This document shows, piece after piece, positions 46,771 to 56,550 of a DNA stretch of 64,000 nucleotides. The position numbers were made by a program, and so were the translations under genes. Source of the stretch: an uncultured Pseudomonadales bacterium (lineage in GTDB: Bacteria > Pseudomonadota > Gammaproteobacteria > Pseudomonadales > Azotimanducaceae). The notes beneath the pieces were generated by a model. That model was not told where the DNA came from, ran no database searches, and was given only the letters and a program-made list of their open reading frames with translations. The DNA lies in assembly GCA_958295875.1 (NCBI GenBank), contig OY282379.1, positions 1,116,001 to 1,180,000 of the forward strand, in the 5' to 3' direction. Position 1 is the first letter of the stretch. Every line of letters starts with the position of its first letter.

Positions 46771-47556
46771 GTGGCCGACGCCGCGCCCGCATCGCTTGAG
46801 GGGGCAGCGAACGCCACGCCGCAAGCCTTGGGGCCGAGCCTCGTGGCGCGCCATCTGCAGAAGCGCTACCGCGGGCGCGATGCCGTCGCAGACGTGAGCT
46901 TGAGCGTGGCCGGCGGCGAGATCGTCGGCTTGCTCGGCCCGAACGGCGCCGGCAAAACCACCTGCTTCTACATGATCGTCGGCCTCGCCAAGATGGACGC
47001 CGGCGCGATTCACCTCGCCGGGCAGGACTTGAGCCGCGCACCCATGCACGCCCGCGCCCGCGCCGGCATCGGCTACCTGCCGCAGGAGGCGAGCGTGTTC
47101 CGCAGGTTGTCCGTGGAGGACAACCTGAAAGCCATCGTGGAGTTGCGGCAAGGGATGCCCAAGATGCGGCGGCGCGAGACGGTGGAGCGGCTGCTCAAGG
47201 AGTTCCGGCTCACGGACATCCGCACCAGCTTGGGGGAGCGTTTGTCCGGCGGTGAACGGCGGCGGCTCGAAATCGCGAGGGCCCTTGCCAGCGAGCCGGC
47301 GTTCATGCTGCTCGATGAACCCTTCGCCGGCATCGACCCCATCTCCATGGACGAGATCAAGGCGGAAATCCGCCAACTCGCGCAGCGCGGCATCGGCGTG
47401 CTGGTGACCGACCACAACGTCCGCGAAACCCTCAACATCTGCGACCGTGCCTACATCGTCAACGAAGGCCGCATCATTGCGGAGGGCGATGCCGGTGCCA
47501 TACTATCGAACGCGACCGTCAGGCGTGTTTACTTGGGCGAGCGGTTCGAGTTGTGA
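46771..47556 (+). CDS. lptB: LPS export ATP-binding protein LptB
   Basis: ABC ATPase that powers LPS extraction with LptF/LptG (261 aa). Walker [18 protein letters not shown]-loop [17 protein letters not shown], signature [15 protein letters not shown], Walker [16 protein letters not shown] and H-loop [11 protein letters not shown], with the LptB-specific DEPFAGIDP. The start is GTG 46771 (TTG 46765 overlaps the lptA stop); the N-terminus is about 20 residues longer than usual. Confidence 0.96.
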   Translation: MADAAPASLEGAANATPQALGPSLVARHLQKRYRGRDAVADVSLSVAGGEIVGLLGPNGAGKTTCFYMIVGLAKMDAGAIHLAGQDLSRAPMHARARAGIGYLPQEASVFRRLSVEDNLKAIVELRQGMPKMRRRETVERLLKEFRLTDIRTSLGERLSGGERRRLEIARALASEPAFMLLDEPFAGIDPISMDEIKAEIRQLAQRGIGVLVTDHNVRETLNICDRAYIVNEGRIIAEGDAGAILSNATVRRVYLGERFEL

Positions 47557-47620
47557 GCGCAGCCGACGCCGACGCAGACCGCTGGGCGAGCCGCCGACGC
47601 AGCTTGGAAGTTGAGGTGAA

Positions 47621-49138
47621 ATGAAGCAGTCGCTGGCGCTGGCCATTCGCCAACAGCTCGCCATGACGCCCCAGCTTCAACAGGCGATTCGCCTGATGCG
47701 GCTCTCCTCCCAAGACCTCGCCGTGGAGATTCGCGAGGCCATCGAGACGAACCCGATGCTGGAGAGCGAAGAAGAGCCCGAGCGCGACGCGGACGGCGCC
47801 GAAGTGAATGATTGGGGCGACGAATCGCCCGCCGAAGCCCCTGAAGCCGCCGCAGCAGACCAGTGGGAAGACGACGACGGCACGGACATCGCGTTCGAGC
47901 CAGCGGACAACACGGCCATTCCACCCGAACTGCCGGTGGACACCCGCTGGGAAGATCTCTACCAGCCGAGCGCCTACGCCCTCTCCACGCCCCAGCGGGA
48001 CCACTTCGAGGCGCCGGCGCGGGCCGCAGAGTCCTTGACGGATCACCTGCTTTGGCAGCTCAACGTGCTGCCGGTGCTAGAGCGCGACCGCATGATCGGC
48101 GCTGCCATCGTCGAGGCCATCGACGCCGACGGCATGTTGCGTCCCGGCGGGGCGGCGGGGCGCCACGGCTGCTTGCAGGAAATCGCCGCCGCGCTGGATT
48201 TGCGGCCGCCAGTGGAGTGCGCCGAGGTGGCGGCCATGCTGAAGCTCGTGCAGCAATTCGAGCCCGCCGGGGTGGGCGCGCGAGACCTGCGCGAGTGCCT
48301 GCTGCTGCAGCTCGCCCAAGCCCCCGCCGAGGCACCCCACCAGGGTGCGGCGCAAACGATCCTCCAACACGGCTTCGATGCGTTGGCAGCCGGCGACCGC
48401 GCCGCGCTGGCGCGCCGCTCGCGGCTCAGCCAAGACGCCGTCGATGGCGGCGTGGCGCTCATTCAATCCTTGAATCCGCGCCCCGGCACCGAGTTTGGCG
48501 ACTTCGCCTGCGAATACATCGAACCGGACGTCTACGCGCGCAAGGAAGCCGGCCGCTGGGTGGTGGAACTCAATGCCGCGGCGGCGCCCGGCGTGCGCAT
48601 CAATCCGCTTTACGCCTGCTTGGTGCGGCGCGGCGACACCAGCCGAGACAACGCATTTCTGCGCGACAACTTGGAAGAGGCGCGCAGTTTCGTGACGAGC
48701 CTGCACCATCGCAACGAAACGCTGCTGAAAGTGGCGACGCAGATCGTCGCCCATCAGCAGGCGTTCCTGGAACGGGGCGCGGAGGCCATGCGCCCGCTGG
48801 TGCTCGCCGACATCGCTGCCGCCGCGGAGCTGCACGAATCCACCGTGTCGCGCCTGACGACGAGCAAGTACATGCACACGCCGCAGGGCGTGTTCGAGCT
48901 CAAGTACTTCTTTTCGAGCCATGTTGGCGCCAGCGACGGCGGCGAAGTGTCGAGCACCGCCATCCGGGCGCTGATTCGCAAGCTCGTCGGCCAAGAGAAC
49001 CCGCAGAAGCCGCTCTCCGACAGCCGCATCACCGCCATGCTCGGCGAGCGCAACATCGAAGTGGCGCGCCGCACCGTCGCAAAGTACCGGGAGTCGCTGG
49101 CGATTCCCTCGTCCAGTCACCGCAAGCGGCTCGCGTGA
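47621..49138 (+). CDS. rpoN: RNA polymerase sigma-54 factor
   Basis: Alternative sigma factor for enhancer-dependent promoters (505 aa). Region I is Gln/Leu-rich: LALAIRQQLAMTPQLQQAIRLMRLSS. An acidic region II follows, then the core-binding domain, the helix-turn-helix ELHESTVSRLTTSKYMHTPQG and the RpoN box ARRTVAKYRESLAIPSSSHRK. Placed after lptB and before hpf, the classic gammaproteobacterial arrangement. Confidence 0.98.
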   Translation: MKQSLALAIRQQLAMTPQLQQAIRLMRLSSQDLAVEIREAIETNPMLESEEEPERDADGAEVNDWGDESPAEAPEAAAADQWEDDDGTDIAFEPADNTAIPPELPVDTRWEDLYQPSAYALSTPQRDHFEAPARAAESLTDHLLWQLNVLPVLERDRMIGAAIVEAIDADGMLRPGGAAGRHGCLQEIAAALDLRPPVECAEVAAMLKLVQQFEPAGVGARDLRECLLLQLAQAPAEAPHQGAAQTILQHGFDALAAGDRAALARRSRLSQDAVDGGVALIQSLNPRPGTEFGDFACEYIEPDVYARKEAGRWVVELNAAAAPGVRINPLYACLVRRGDTSRDNAFLRDNLEEARSFVTSLHHRNETLLKVATQIVAHQQAFLERGAEAMRPLVLADIAAAAELHESTVSRLTTSKYMHTPQGVFELKYFFSSHVGASDGGEVSSTAIRALIRKLVGQENPQKPLSDSRITAMLGERNIEVARRTVAKYRESLAIPSSSHRKRLA

Positions 49139-49169
49139 AACGAGCCGCCCGCGCAACAAGGAGCATGCC

Positions 49170-49472
49170 GTGCAACTCAGCATTTCCGGACATCATGTGA
49201 TCGTCACCGCCCCGTTGAAAGCCTATGTGGAGAGCAAGATGGCCCGCCTGGCCCGCCACTATGACCACATCACCAACGTTCACGTGGTGTTATCCGTGAA
49301 CAAGCAGGTGCAGCGCGCCGAGGCCACGGTGCATGCCAACGGCGCCGACATCTTTGCCGACGCCGGCGACGCCGACCTTTACGCCGCCATCGACGCCTTG
49401 TCCGACAAGCTCGACCGCCAGGTTGTCAAGCACAAGGAAAAGGTGAGCGAGCACCGCCCGCGGGCGCACTGA
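49170..49472 (+). CDS. hpf: Ribosome hibernation promoting factor
   Basis: Short HPF/RaiA-type protein that dimerises idle ribosomes (100 aa). Shows LSISGHHVIVTAPLKAYVESKMARLARHYDHITNVHVVLSV and the basic C-terminal helix LSDKLDRQVVKHKEKVSEH. The GTG at 49170 has AAGGAG seven bases upstream, which decides the start over an ATG in another frame. Confidence 0.95.
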   Translation: MQLSISGHHVIVTAPLKAYVESKMARLARHYDHITNVHVVLSVNKQVQRAEATVHANGADIFADAGDADLYAAIDALSDKLDRQVVKHKEKVSEHRPRAH

Positions 49473-49492
49473 CGGCTTGCCGCCACGCTGCC

Positions 49493-49960
49493 ATGATCGA
49501 CTGGGGGGACTTGCTGCCGCCCGCCGGCGCGCGCACCGTCGGCGCGCCAGCAACCAAGAAGGCAGCGCTGGAGGCGGCGAGCGAAACCGTGGCTGACCTC
49601 CGCCCGCACCTCGACCCGCGGCGGCTCTTGGAGGCGCTGTTGGAGCGCGAGCGGCTAGGCAGCACCGGCCTCGGCGAGGGCGTGGCCATCCCGCACTGCC
49701 GGCTGCCCGGCTGCGAGCGGCCGGCCGCGGCGCTGCTGCGCCTGCGCCCGCCAGTGAACTTCGACGCGCCGGACGGCGAAGCCGTCGATCTCCTGTTCGC
49801 GCTGGTGGTTCCGGATGGGGAACACAAGCGCCACCTAGACATCTTGGCGGCGCTCGCCTCGACGCTCGCGCAGTCCGCCAACCGCGAAGCGCTGCGGCAA
49901 GCCGGCGATGACGGGCAGTTGCGCGAAACATGGCTCGCCATCGCCCGGCCGGCGCCATGA
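49493..49960 (+). CDS. ptsN: PTS IIA-like nitrogen regulatory protein PtsN
   Basis: EIIA-Ntr of the nitrogen phosphotransferase system (155 aa), a regulatory phosphocarrier linked to potassium and nitrogen control. The phosphorylated His lies in STGLGEGVAIPHCRL; downstream LRPPVNFDAPDGEAVDLLFALVVP and HLDILAALASTL match the family. rapZ, often the next gene, is not present; an HPr gene follows. Confidence 0.95.
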   Translation: MIDWGDLLPPAGARTVGAPATKKAALEAASETVADLRPHLDPRRLLEALLERERLGSTGLGEGVAIPHCRLPGCERPAAALLRLRPPVNFDAPDGEAVDLLFALVVPDGEHKRHLDILAALASTLAQSANREALRQAGDDGQLRETWLAIARPAP

Positions 49961-50000
49961 GCCGCCACCGCGCCACGCCAACCCGATCGGCGCGCCGCCG

Positions 50001-50270
50001 GTGATCGAAGGCGAAGTCACCATCGTCAACGCGCTGGGGCTGCATGCCCGCGCCGCGGCCAAATTCGTCAATCTCGCCAAAACCTTCACCGCAACCATCG
50101 AACTCGAACTCGGCGACAAGCGCGTCGATGGCAAGAGCATCATGAACGTGATGCTGCTGGCCGCCGCCCAAGGCACGGTGCTCACGCTGCGGGCGAGCGG
50201 CACCGACGAAGCCGAGGCATTCCCCGCGCTGGCTGGGCTCATCGCCGAACGGTTCGGCGAGGAGGAGTGA
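50001..50270 (+). CDS. ptsO: HPr-family phosphocarrier (NPr)
   Basis: Small phosphocarrier that passes phosphate to PtsN (89 aa). The active-site His is in NALGLHARAAAKFV and the second conserved site in GKSIMNVMLLAAAQG. The GTG at 50001 is the only sensible start. The ATG at 49957 is in another frame and soon stops. It overlaps mgtE by four bases. Confidence 0.93.
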   Translation: MIEGEVTIVNALGLHARAAAKFVNLAKTFTATIELELGDKRVDGKSIMNVMLLAAAQGTVLTLRASGTDEAEAFPALAGLIAERFGEEE

Positions 50271-51619
50271 CCGGCAGCGCCATGGACAGCGCTGCGCAGC
50301 TTGCCGAGATCGTCCGCGCCGTCACGAACGAGGCTTGGGATGACGTCCGCGCCCACATCGACGGCATCGATGACGCGGCGGTGGCGAATGTCTTGGAAGC
50401 CACCCCACCCCGGGTGCGCGGCGAGCTGTGGTTATTGCTCGACGTGCGCCGCGCTGCTGGCGTGCTGCATCGGCTGAACGAAGCCGCCCGCGCAGAGTTC
50501 GTGGAGACCATGGACGCCGGGCAGCTCGCGGCCTTGGCGGACGAACTGGACACAGACGACCTCGCCTTCGTGCTGCGGCGCCTGCCCGACGCCATGACGG
50601 AAGCGCTGATGGAGGCGATGAGCGCCGCCGACCGCGCCCGCGTCGAGGCCGTGCTGCCGTACCCTGAAGACACCGCCGGCGGCATCATGAACACGGATGC
50701 CGTGGCCGTTCGGCCTTGGCACAGCATCGAACTCGTGCTGCGCTATCTGCGCCGTCGCCAAACGCTGCCGGACGGCACGGACAACCTATTCGTGGTGAAC
50801 GCCGAAGGCGGCTACGTCGGTGCGCTGCCCCTCGCCCGGCTCCTCACCGCAGACCCATCCTCCGCGGCGCGCGACGTCATGGACACGCAAGTGGAGGCCG
50901 TGCCGGTGAGCATGGGCGACGCGCTGGTGGCGCGCCGTTTCGCCGAGCAGGATTGGGTCTCGGCGCCGGTGATTGACGACGCCGGCGCACTGGTCGGGCG
51001 CATCACCGTGGACGACGTGGTGGACGTGATCATTGAGGATGCGGACGAGGCGCTGCTGGCTCAAGCCGGCCTCGAAACCGATGAGGAAACGTTCACCCCA
51101 GTGCTCATCTCCGCCCGCCGGCGGGCGGTGTGGCTGGGCGTCAACCTCATCACGGCGTTCCTCGCCGCGGCGGTGATCAACCTGTTCGAGGAGACCATCG
51201 CCGAAGTGATCGCGTTGGCCGTGCTCATGCCCATCGTCGCCAGCATGGGCGGCATCGCCGGCACGCAGACGCTCACCTTGGTGATCCGGGGCATGGCGCT
51301 GGGACAAATCGCTTCCGCAAATCTCGGTTGGTTCTTGAACCGGGAGTTGCTGGTGGCGGCGCTGAACGGGCTGTTGTGGGCAACGCTGGTTGCCCTCGGC
51401 GCCGCGGTGGCGTTCCAGGACGCCTTGCTCGGCTGCGTCATCGCCGCCGCGATGGCCATCAACATCTTGGTGGCCGCGGTGTCCGGAAGCCTGCTCCCAT
51501 CGCTGCTTTCCGCCCTCGGCATTGACCCGGCAATCGCCGGCGGCGTGGTGCTCACAACGGTGACGGACGTGGCCGGATTCTTCACCTTCCTGGGGCTCGC
51601 AACGTTGGCCTACGGCTGA
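50267..51619 (+). CDS. mgtE: Magnesium transporter MgtE
   Basis: Mg2+ channel (450 aa): N-terminal Mg-sensing helical domain, CBS pair (YPEDTAGGIMNTDAVAV through VGRITVDDVVDVI), then five transmembrane helices beginning VWLGVNLITAFLAAAVI with the pore signature VLMPIVASMGGIAGTQTLTLVIRG. GTG start overlapping the HPr stop, or ATG 50282. HPr-mgtE adjacency is known in pseudomonads. Confidence 0.96.
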   Translation: MTGSAMDSAAQLAEIVRAVTNEAWDDVRAHIDGIDDAAVANVLEATPPRVRGELWLLLDVRRAAGVLHRLNEAARAEFVETMDAGQLAALADELDTDDLAFVLRRLPDAMTEALMEAMSAADRARVEAVLPYPEDTAGGIMNTDAVAVRPWHSIELVLRYLRRRQTLPDGTDNLFVVNAEGGYVGALPLARLLTADPSSAARDVMDTQVEAVPVSMGDALVARRFAEQDWVSAPVIDDAGALVGRITVDDVVDVIIEDADEALLAQAGLETDEETFTPVLISARRRAVWLGVNLITAFLAAAVINLFEETIAEVIALAVLMPIVASMGGIAGTQTLTLVIRGMALGQIASANLGWFLNRELLVAALNGLLWATLVALGAAVAFQDALLGCVIAAAMAINILVAAVSGSLLPSLLSALGIDPAIAGGVVLTTVTDVAGFFTFLGLATLAYG

Positions 51620-51770
51620 CGGCGCCGCGCCGGCGGAGAGCACAACCCCGGTTCCCGGGCGCTCCGGAAGCGCGTGGTGGCGGTGGGCTAACATCCGCCT
51701 AGTCGCGCGGACGGCGCATGAGCCGGGCCGTCCTACGCCCAACTCCATCGAAGCACGGGGGAATCAAGCA

Positions 51771-52637
51771 ATGGCAAGACTCGAAGGCAAGGTTGCCGTC
51801 ATCACCGGCGGCGCCAGCGGCATGGGCGCCGCGACCGTGCGGCGCTTTGTCGCGGAAGGCGCCAAGGTGGTCATCGCCGACCTGCAGGCGGACAAGGGCG
51901 CCGCCCTCGCCGCGGAACTCGGCGACGCGGCCACCTTCATCGAAACGGATGTGGGCCAAGAAGCCGACGTGAAGGCGATGATCGACTTGGCCGTGAACCG
52001 CTACGGCGGGCTGGACTGCTTGTTCAACAACGCCGGCTTCGGCGGCGTGACCGGCCTCATCGAGGAGACGGACATGGGCGAAGCCTATGCCCGCACCGTC
52101 GCTGGGATGCTCACCGGGCCCATCCTTGGCATGAAGCACGCCGCGCCGATCATGAAGGCGCAAGGCGCCGGCAGCATCATTTCAACGGCCAGCATCGCCG
52201 GGCTGCGCGGCGGCGGCGGGCCGCATGTGTACAGCGCCGTCAAGGCCGGCGTCATCGGGCTGACGCGCAGCGTCGCCATCGAATTGGGGCAGCACCGCGT
52301 GCGGGTGAACGCCATCTGCCCCGGCGGCATCGTCACGCCGATCTTCCTGTTCGGCCAGCAGCCGAAGGCCGGCGCCAACGTCTCGGTGGAGGACGCGCTG
52401 CGTCCTGCGTTCGAGAACATGCAGCCCATTCCACGCGCCGGGGAAGGCACGGACATCGCCGGCATGGCACTGTTCTTGGCCAGTGACGATTCCACGTTCG
52501 TCACCGGCCAAGCGCTCGTGGTGGACGGCGGCCTGATCTCGGGCCTCCGAGGCACCTTGGAGGAAGGCGAGAGCCCCATCGTCCAAGCGGTGGCGGACAT
52601 AATCGGCGAGACGCCGGCGTGGGCGCGCGCCGAGTAA
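51771..52637 (+). CDS. Short-chain dehydrogenase/reductase
   Basis: Classical SDR oxidoreductase (288 aa) with NAD(P)-binding TGGASGMG, an acidic residue after beta-2 (VIADLQ, favouring NAD), NNAGFGG, the catalytic Ser in ISTASIAG and Tyr/Lys in VYSAVKAG, and PGGIVTPI. The substrate is unknown. It stands alone between mgtE and the convergent dinG; its start has a GGGGGAA-type ribosome site about nine bases upstream. Confidence 0.93.
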   Translation: MARLEGKVAVITGGASGMGAATVRRFVAEGAKVVIADLQADKGAALAAELGDAATFIETDVGQEADVKAMIDLAVNRYGGLDCLFNNAGFGGVTGLIEETDMGEAYARTVAGMLTGPILGMKHAAPIMKAQGAGSIISTASIAGLRGGGGPHVYSAVKAGVIGLTRSVAIELGQHRVRVNAICPGGIVTPIFLFGQQPKAGANVSVEDALRPAFENMQPIPRAGEGTDIAGMALFLASDDSTFVTGQALVVDGGLISGLRGTLEEGESPIVQAVADIIGETPAWARAE

Positions 52638-52659
52638 CTGGGGCGAATCAGGCGCTGCG

Positions 52660-54756
52660 TCAGCTTCCCGCCGCGGCCACGTTCAAGCGGTACGGTGGCA
52701 GGGAGTTGAGCAGCGCCTGCCCATAGCGTTTCGTCACGATGCGGCGATCCAAGAGGGTGATGCGGCCGCGATCCTCTTCGTGGCGAATCAGGCGGCCGCA
52801 GGCTTGCACGAGGCGCGTCGCGGCGTCTGGCACGGCGAGTTCGAAGAACGGGTTGCGCCCCTGGCTCTCCACCCATTCCGCGGTGGCCTGCTCCACTGGA
52901 TCGTCCGGCACCGAGAACGGCAGCTTGGCGATGACCACATGGCGGCAGTAATCATCGGGTAGATCGATGCCTTCCGCGAAGCTCGCCAGGCCGAAGAGGT
53001 AGCTCGGCTCCTCCGCGTCGATGGCCGCCCGGTGCGCGGCCAAGAGCGCCTGCAAGGAGCGTTCGCCTTGGATCTGGCAGCGCTCCAGCACAGCGTCCGC
53101 CAAACTGTCGCAGACGCCGTTCAACTGCCGCCACGAAGCGAACAACACCAAGGCGCTGCGCTCCTTGGCCAGCAGTTCCGGCAACAGCGCCGCCACCTCT
53201 TCGGTGTGCTTGGGCGCATCCCGCGGGTCTGCGCGCATGGCCGGGATGTCCAAGCTCGCCAGCCGGGGAAAGTCGAACGGGCTGGCGATGGCCTCTTGCG
53301 CTGTTTCCGCCGGCAGGCCAGCGCGCTCAATGAAGCGCGCGAACGTGCCGAGGGCGCGCAACGTGGCGGAGGTGCAGAGCGCCGCATAGCACTTGGTCCA
53401 CAGCGCCTCGTGGAGGATTTCGCCGGGGTCGAGCCGCGCCGACACGAGTTCCAGATCATCTCCCACAGACGGCGTGATGGGGCTGATCCAACGCGCCGCC
53501 AGCGGCGCTTCGTCGCCGGTGGCGCGAGCGTAATCCTCAAACAGCGCACCGTGCGCCGCCGCCCGCTCCTCAAGCTGGCCGACAACCCCCAGCCAATCCT
53601 CCGCCTGCTCTGCATTGGGCCAGAACCGCGTTCCGGCGGTCACCGCTTCCAAGTACTCGCGCAGTTCCCGCAGCCGCGCCCCGATGCCTTGCAGGCCAAT
53701 GGCCAAGCCGTCGCAGGGTTCAGCCAGCGCTGCGTCCACCCTGCCCAGCGGAAAGCGATGCGCGGCGGAGCGCTCGCCGGGAGCAGGCAAGTCCAACGTC
53801 TTCGCGGCGGCCTCCGCTTCCTTGAGCCGCTGCGCCGCCGACGCCGTGTCTCGCGCCAGCCGTTCCGCCAGCGCCACCAGTTCCGCTGGGCGCGAGAAGC
53901 GCTGTGCGCAGGTGCCCACCGCGGCGTTCAACTGATCGAGCCACTGCATGGCGCCGCGCAACTGCGTCCGCGCCGTGAAGTGCTGTTGCGTCTTTTCCGC
54001 CAGATGGTGCGCTTCGTCGATGACGAAGATCGTCTCGTCCGGAGTGGGCAACAGGGTGCCCCCGCCCAACGCCAAATCCGCCAGCACGACGTCGTGGTTC
54101 GCCACGATCACGTCCACATCGTCCAGCATCCGCCGCGCCACGAAGTGCGGGCAATCGTGGAAGAACGAGCAGCGCTTGTTGGCGCAGCCGCGATGGTCTG
54201 TCGTGATGGGGCGCCACGCCTCGGCTTCGGGCTTCTCTTCCCACGAATCGATGTCGCCGCGCCAATCGCCCCGCGAAAAACGCGCCAACATGTGCTCATA
54301 GGTGCGCAGGTGGCTGGCGGTCGGCACCGTCGTGAACGGCATTTCCTTTTGATCCTGGCGCAGGCGTTCGTCCAAGCGCTTGAGGCACACATAGCGCCGC
54401 CGCCCCTTGGCCAACGCGAAGGAGAACTCGATGCCGGCATGGGCTTCGAGGTCCGGCAGGTCTCGCAAGACGATTTGCTCTTGCAGCGCCACCGTGGCCG
54501 TGCTGATGACGACCCGTTTCTTCAGCGCTTGCGCCAAGGGAATGGCGGCCAGACAGTAAGCAGCCGTCTTGCCGGTGCCGGTGCCGGCCTCCACCGCCAC
54601 CAGACGTGGCGCCGCCCCGCCAAGGGCGCGCGCCACCACGGCGATCATCTCGCGTTGGCCGGGGCGGGGCTTGAAGTTCCGCGCGCCAAGCCAAGCCCGG
54701 TAGGCGGCCTGAATCTCGCGCTTGTTGTCTGCGTCCAAACCGCGCGCCGCGCTCAT
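52660..54756 (-). CDS. dinG: DinG-family ATP-dependent DNA helicase
   Basis: Superfamily 2 iron-sulfur helicase of the XPD group (698 aa). Walker A VEAGTGTGKTAAYCLA, the four-Cys FeS cluster region (YVCLK, then RGCANKRCSFFHDCPHF), VANHDVVLADL, the DEAH box VIDEAHHLAEK, and the C-terminal LFGLASFAEGIDLPDDYCRHVVIAKLPF and QACGRLIRHEEDRG. Resolves R-loops and replication-transcription conflicts in E. coli. Confidence 0.96.
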   Translation of the reverse strand: MSAARGLDADNKREIQAAYRAWLGARNFKPRPGQREMIAVVARALGGAAPRLVAVEAGTGTGKTAAYCLAAIPLAQALKKRVVISTATVALQEQIVLRDLPDLEAHAGIEFSFALAKGRRRYVCLKRLDERLRQDQKEMPFTTVPTASHLRTYEHMLARFSRGDWRGDIDSWEEKPEAEAWRPITTDHRGCANKRCSFFHDCPHFVARRMLDDVDVIVANHDVVLADLALGGGTLLPTPDETIFVIDEAHHLAEKTQQHFTARTQLRGAMQWLDQLNAAVGTCAQRFSRPAELVALAERLARDTASAAQRLKEAEAAAKTLDLPAPGERSAAHRFPLGRVDAALAEPCDGLAIGLQGIGARLRELREYLEAVTAGTRFWPNAEQAEDWLGVVGQLEERAAAHGALFEDYARATGDEAPLAARWISPITPSVGDDLELVSARLDPGEILHEALWTKCYAALCTSATLRALGTFARFIERAGLPAETAQEAIASPFDFPRLASLDIPAMRADPRDAPKHTEEVAALLPELLAKERSALVLFASWRQLNGVCDSLADAVLERCQIQGERSLQALLAAHRAAIDAEEPSYLFGLASFAEGIDLPDDYCRHVVIAKLPFSVPDDPVEQATAEWVESQGRNPFFELAVPDAATRLVQACGRLIRHEEDRGRITLLDRRIVTKRYGQALLNSLPPYRLNVAAAGS

Positions 54757-54823
54757 GGCTCAACTGGCCCTCCGGCGCCTTGCGCCGACATGCCGCGGAG
54801 GCGACGCGGCTTGGCAAGCGCGA

Positions 54824-55915
54824 TCACACGTTGAACCGGAAATGGACGACATCGCCGTCGGCGACGACGTAGTCCCGCCCTTCGAGCCGCCACCGGCCAG
54901 CGTTCTTGGCGCCTTGTTCGCCGCCACAGGCCAAATAGTCCTCCCCGGCGACCACCTCGGCGCGAATGAAGCCGCGCTCGAAGTCTGTGTGGATGACACC
55001 CGCCGCCTGTGCCGCGGTGGCACCCACCGGAATCGTCCACGCCCGCGCTTCCTTCGGGCCGGCGGTGAAGAAATCATGCAGCCCCAAAAGCGACTGGCCG
55101 CAGCGCGCCACGCGGTCTAACCCGGCTTCGGCAACGCCGAGCTCCGCCAAGAACTCAGCCCGCTCATGTTCCTGCAGTTGCGCGATTTCTGCTTCCATTT
55201 GGGCGCACACCGCCACCACCGGAGCGCCGCGCTGCGCCGCCAGCGCAACCACTGCATCGAGCAGCGGATTGTCGTCGAAGCCGCTTTCCGACACGTTGGC
55301 GACGTACATCTGCGGTTTGGCGGTGACGAGCCCCAGTTCGGCCACGCCGTCCCACGCCGCGTCATCCAGCGCCGCGGCGCGCGCCGGCTCGCCGGCACCC
55401 AGCGTGGCGTGCAGCACCTCCAGGGCCGCAATGGTGGTGGACGCCGCCTTGGGGTACGCCTTGGCCTCCCGGCGGCGGCGCGTCAACGCGCGTTCCACGG
55501 CGTCAAGGTCTGCCAATGCCAGTTCCGTGTCGATGACCTCGATGTCGTCCCGCGGCGAGACGCGGCCGGCAACATGGGCGACTTCCGCATCCTCAAAGCA
55601 GCGCACGACATGGGCGATGGCGTGCGTCTCGCGGATGTGGGCGAGGAAGCGATTGCCGAGCCCTTCCCCGCGTGACGCCCCCGCCACCAAGCCGGCGATG
55701 TCCACGAACTCCGTGGCGGTCGGCACGATTCGCGGCGAGCCTGCCAGCGCCCCAACGCGGCGCAGCCGCTCATCCCACACCGGCGCCGCGCCGACGTTGC
55801 TGTCGATGGTGCAGAACGGGAAGTTGGCCGCGTTCGCCCCAGCGTTGGTGAGCGCATTGAACAGTGTGGATTTGCCGACGTTCGGCAGGCCGACGATGCC
55901 GCAGCGAAAGCCCAT
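54824..55915 (-). CDS. ychF: Redox-regulated ATPase YchF (OLA1/Obg family)
   Basis: Universal P-loop protein that binds ATP rather than GTP (363 aa, normal length). Begins MGFRCGIVGLPNVGKSTLFNAL; includes NFPFCTIDSNVG, the long coiled hairpin, YVANVSESG, and the C-terminal TGS domain ending DYLACGGEQGAKNAGRWRLEGRDYVVADGDVVHFRFNV. The ATG shares a base with the pth stop. pth-ychF is the usual pair. Confidence 0.98.
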   Translation of the reverse strand: MGFRCGIVGLPNVGKSTLFNALTNAGANAANFPFCTIDSNVGAAPVWDERLRRVGALAGSPRIVPTATEFVDIAGLVAGASRGEGLGNRFLAHIRETHAIAHVVRCFEDAEVAHVAGRVSPRDDIEVIDTELALADLDAVERALTRRRREAKAYPKAASTTIAALEVLHATLGAGEPARAAALDDAAWDGVAELGLVTAKPQMYVANVSESGFDDNPLLDAVVALAAQRGAPVVAVCAQMEAEIAQLQEHERAEFLAELGVAEAGLDRVARCGQSLLGLHDFFTAGPKEARAWTIPVGATAAQAAGVIHTDFERGFIRAEVVAGEDYLACGGEQGAKNAGRWRLEGRDYVVADGDVVHFRFNV

Positions 55916-56514
55916 CAGCTTGCGTCGGCCGCGGCGCTCCGCGAATGCAGGGCGGTCATGGCCTTCTGCCAATCGCCGTTGACGATGGACGCGAGCAGCG
56001 CATCGTCCATCGACAGGCTCTCCGCCACCCGCTCCCGGTCTGCCGCCAGCATCTTGGCACCGGTGAGAAAGCCGATCATGCGGGAGCGCCCAGGGTGCCC
56101 GACGCCAATTCTGAGGCGCGCGAAATCGTGCCGGTTGCCGAGGGCAGACGCCACGCTGGCGACGCCGTTGTGCGCGTCGTGGCGGCCGCCGAGCTTCAAC
56201 CGCGACACGCCGGCGGGGAAATCCACCTCGTCGTGGGCGACGAGAATCTCATCGGGCTCGATGCCGTGAAAGCGCGCGAACGGCCCCACGGACTCGCCGG
56301 ATAGATTCATCCAAGTGGACGGGATGAGGAGCCGCAGGTCTTGCCCGAACGCCTGGCCACGCGCCGCGCGCCCCTTGAACCGAGCGCGTTCGGCCCACGA
56401 CAGGCACAGGCGCTCCGCCAAGGCTTCGACCCATCCGGCGCCAACATTGTGCGGCGTGCGCGCGTACTTCGGGCCGGGATTGCCCAAGCCCACGATGAGG
56501 CGGATGGCCGCCAT
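55915..56514 (-). CDS. pth: Peptidyl-tRNA hydrolase
   Basis: Releases tRNA from dropped-off peptidyl-tRNA (199 aa). LIVGLGNPGPKYARTPHNVG carries the catalytic His and an essential Asn; STWMNLSGESV and LVAHDEVDFPAG follow. The usual GGHNG is represented by RHDAHNGVASV. The ATG at 56514 has GGGAG six bases upstream. Confidence 0.97.
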   Translation of the reverse strand: MAAIRLIVGLGNPGPKYARTPHNVGAGWVEALAERLCLSWAERARFKGRAARGQAFGQDLRLLIPSTWMNLSGESVGPFARFHGIEPDEILVAHDEVDFPAGVSRLKLGGRHDAHNGVASVASALGNRHDFARLRIGVGHPGRSRMIGFLTGAKMLAADRERVAESLSMDDALLASIVNGDWQKAMTALHSRSAAADAS

Positions 56515-56550
56515 CGCCAACTCCCATGCGTGATGCGCCGGCTGGCGGCG

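Noticed and set aside
52160..52250. Gly-rich segment of the SDR as a frameshift
   Set aside because: The reading frame is continuous through the catalytic Ser, Tyr and Lys, and the motif order is normal for the family.
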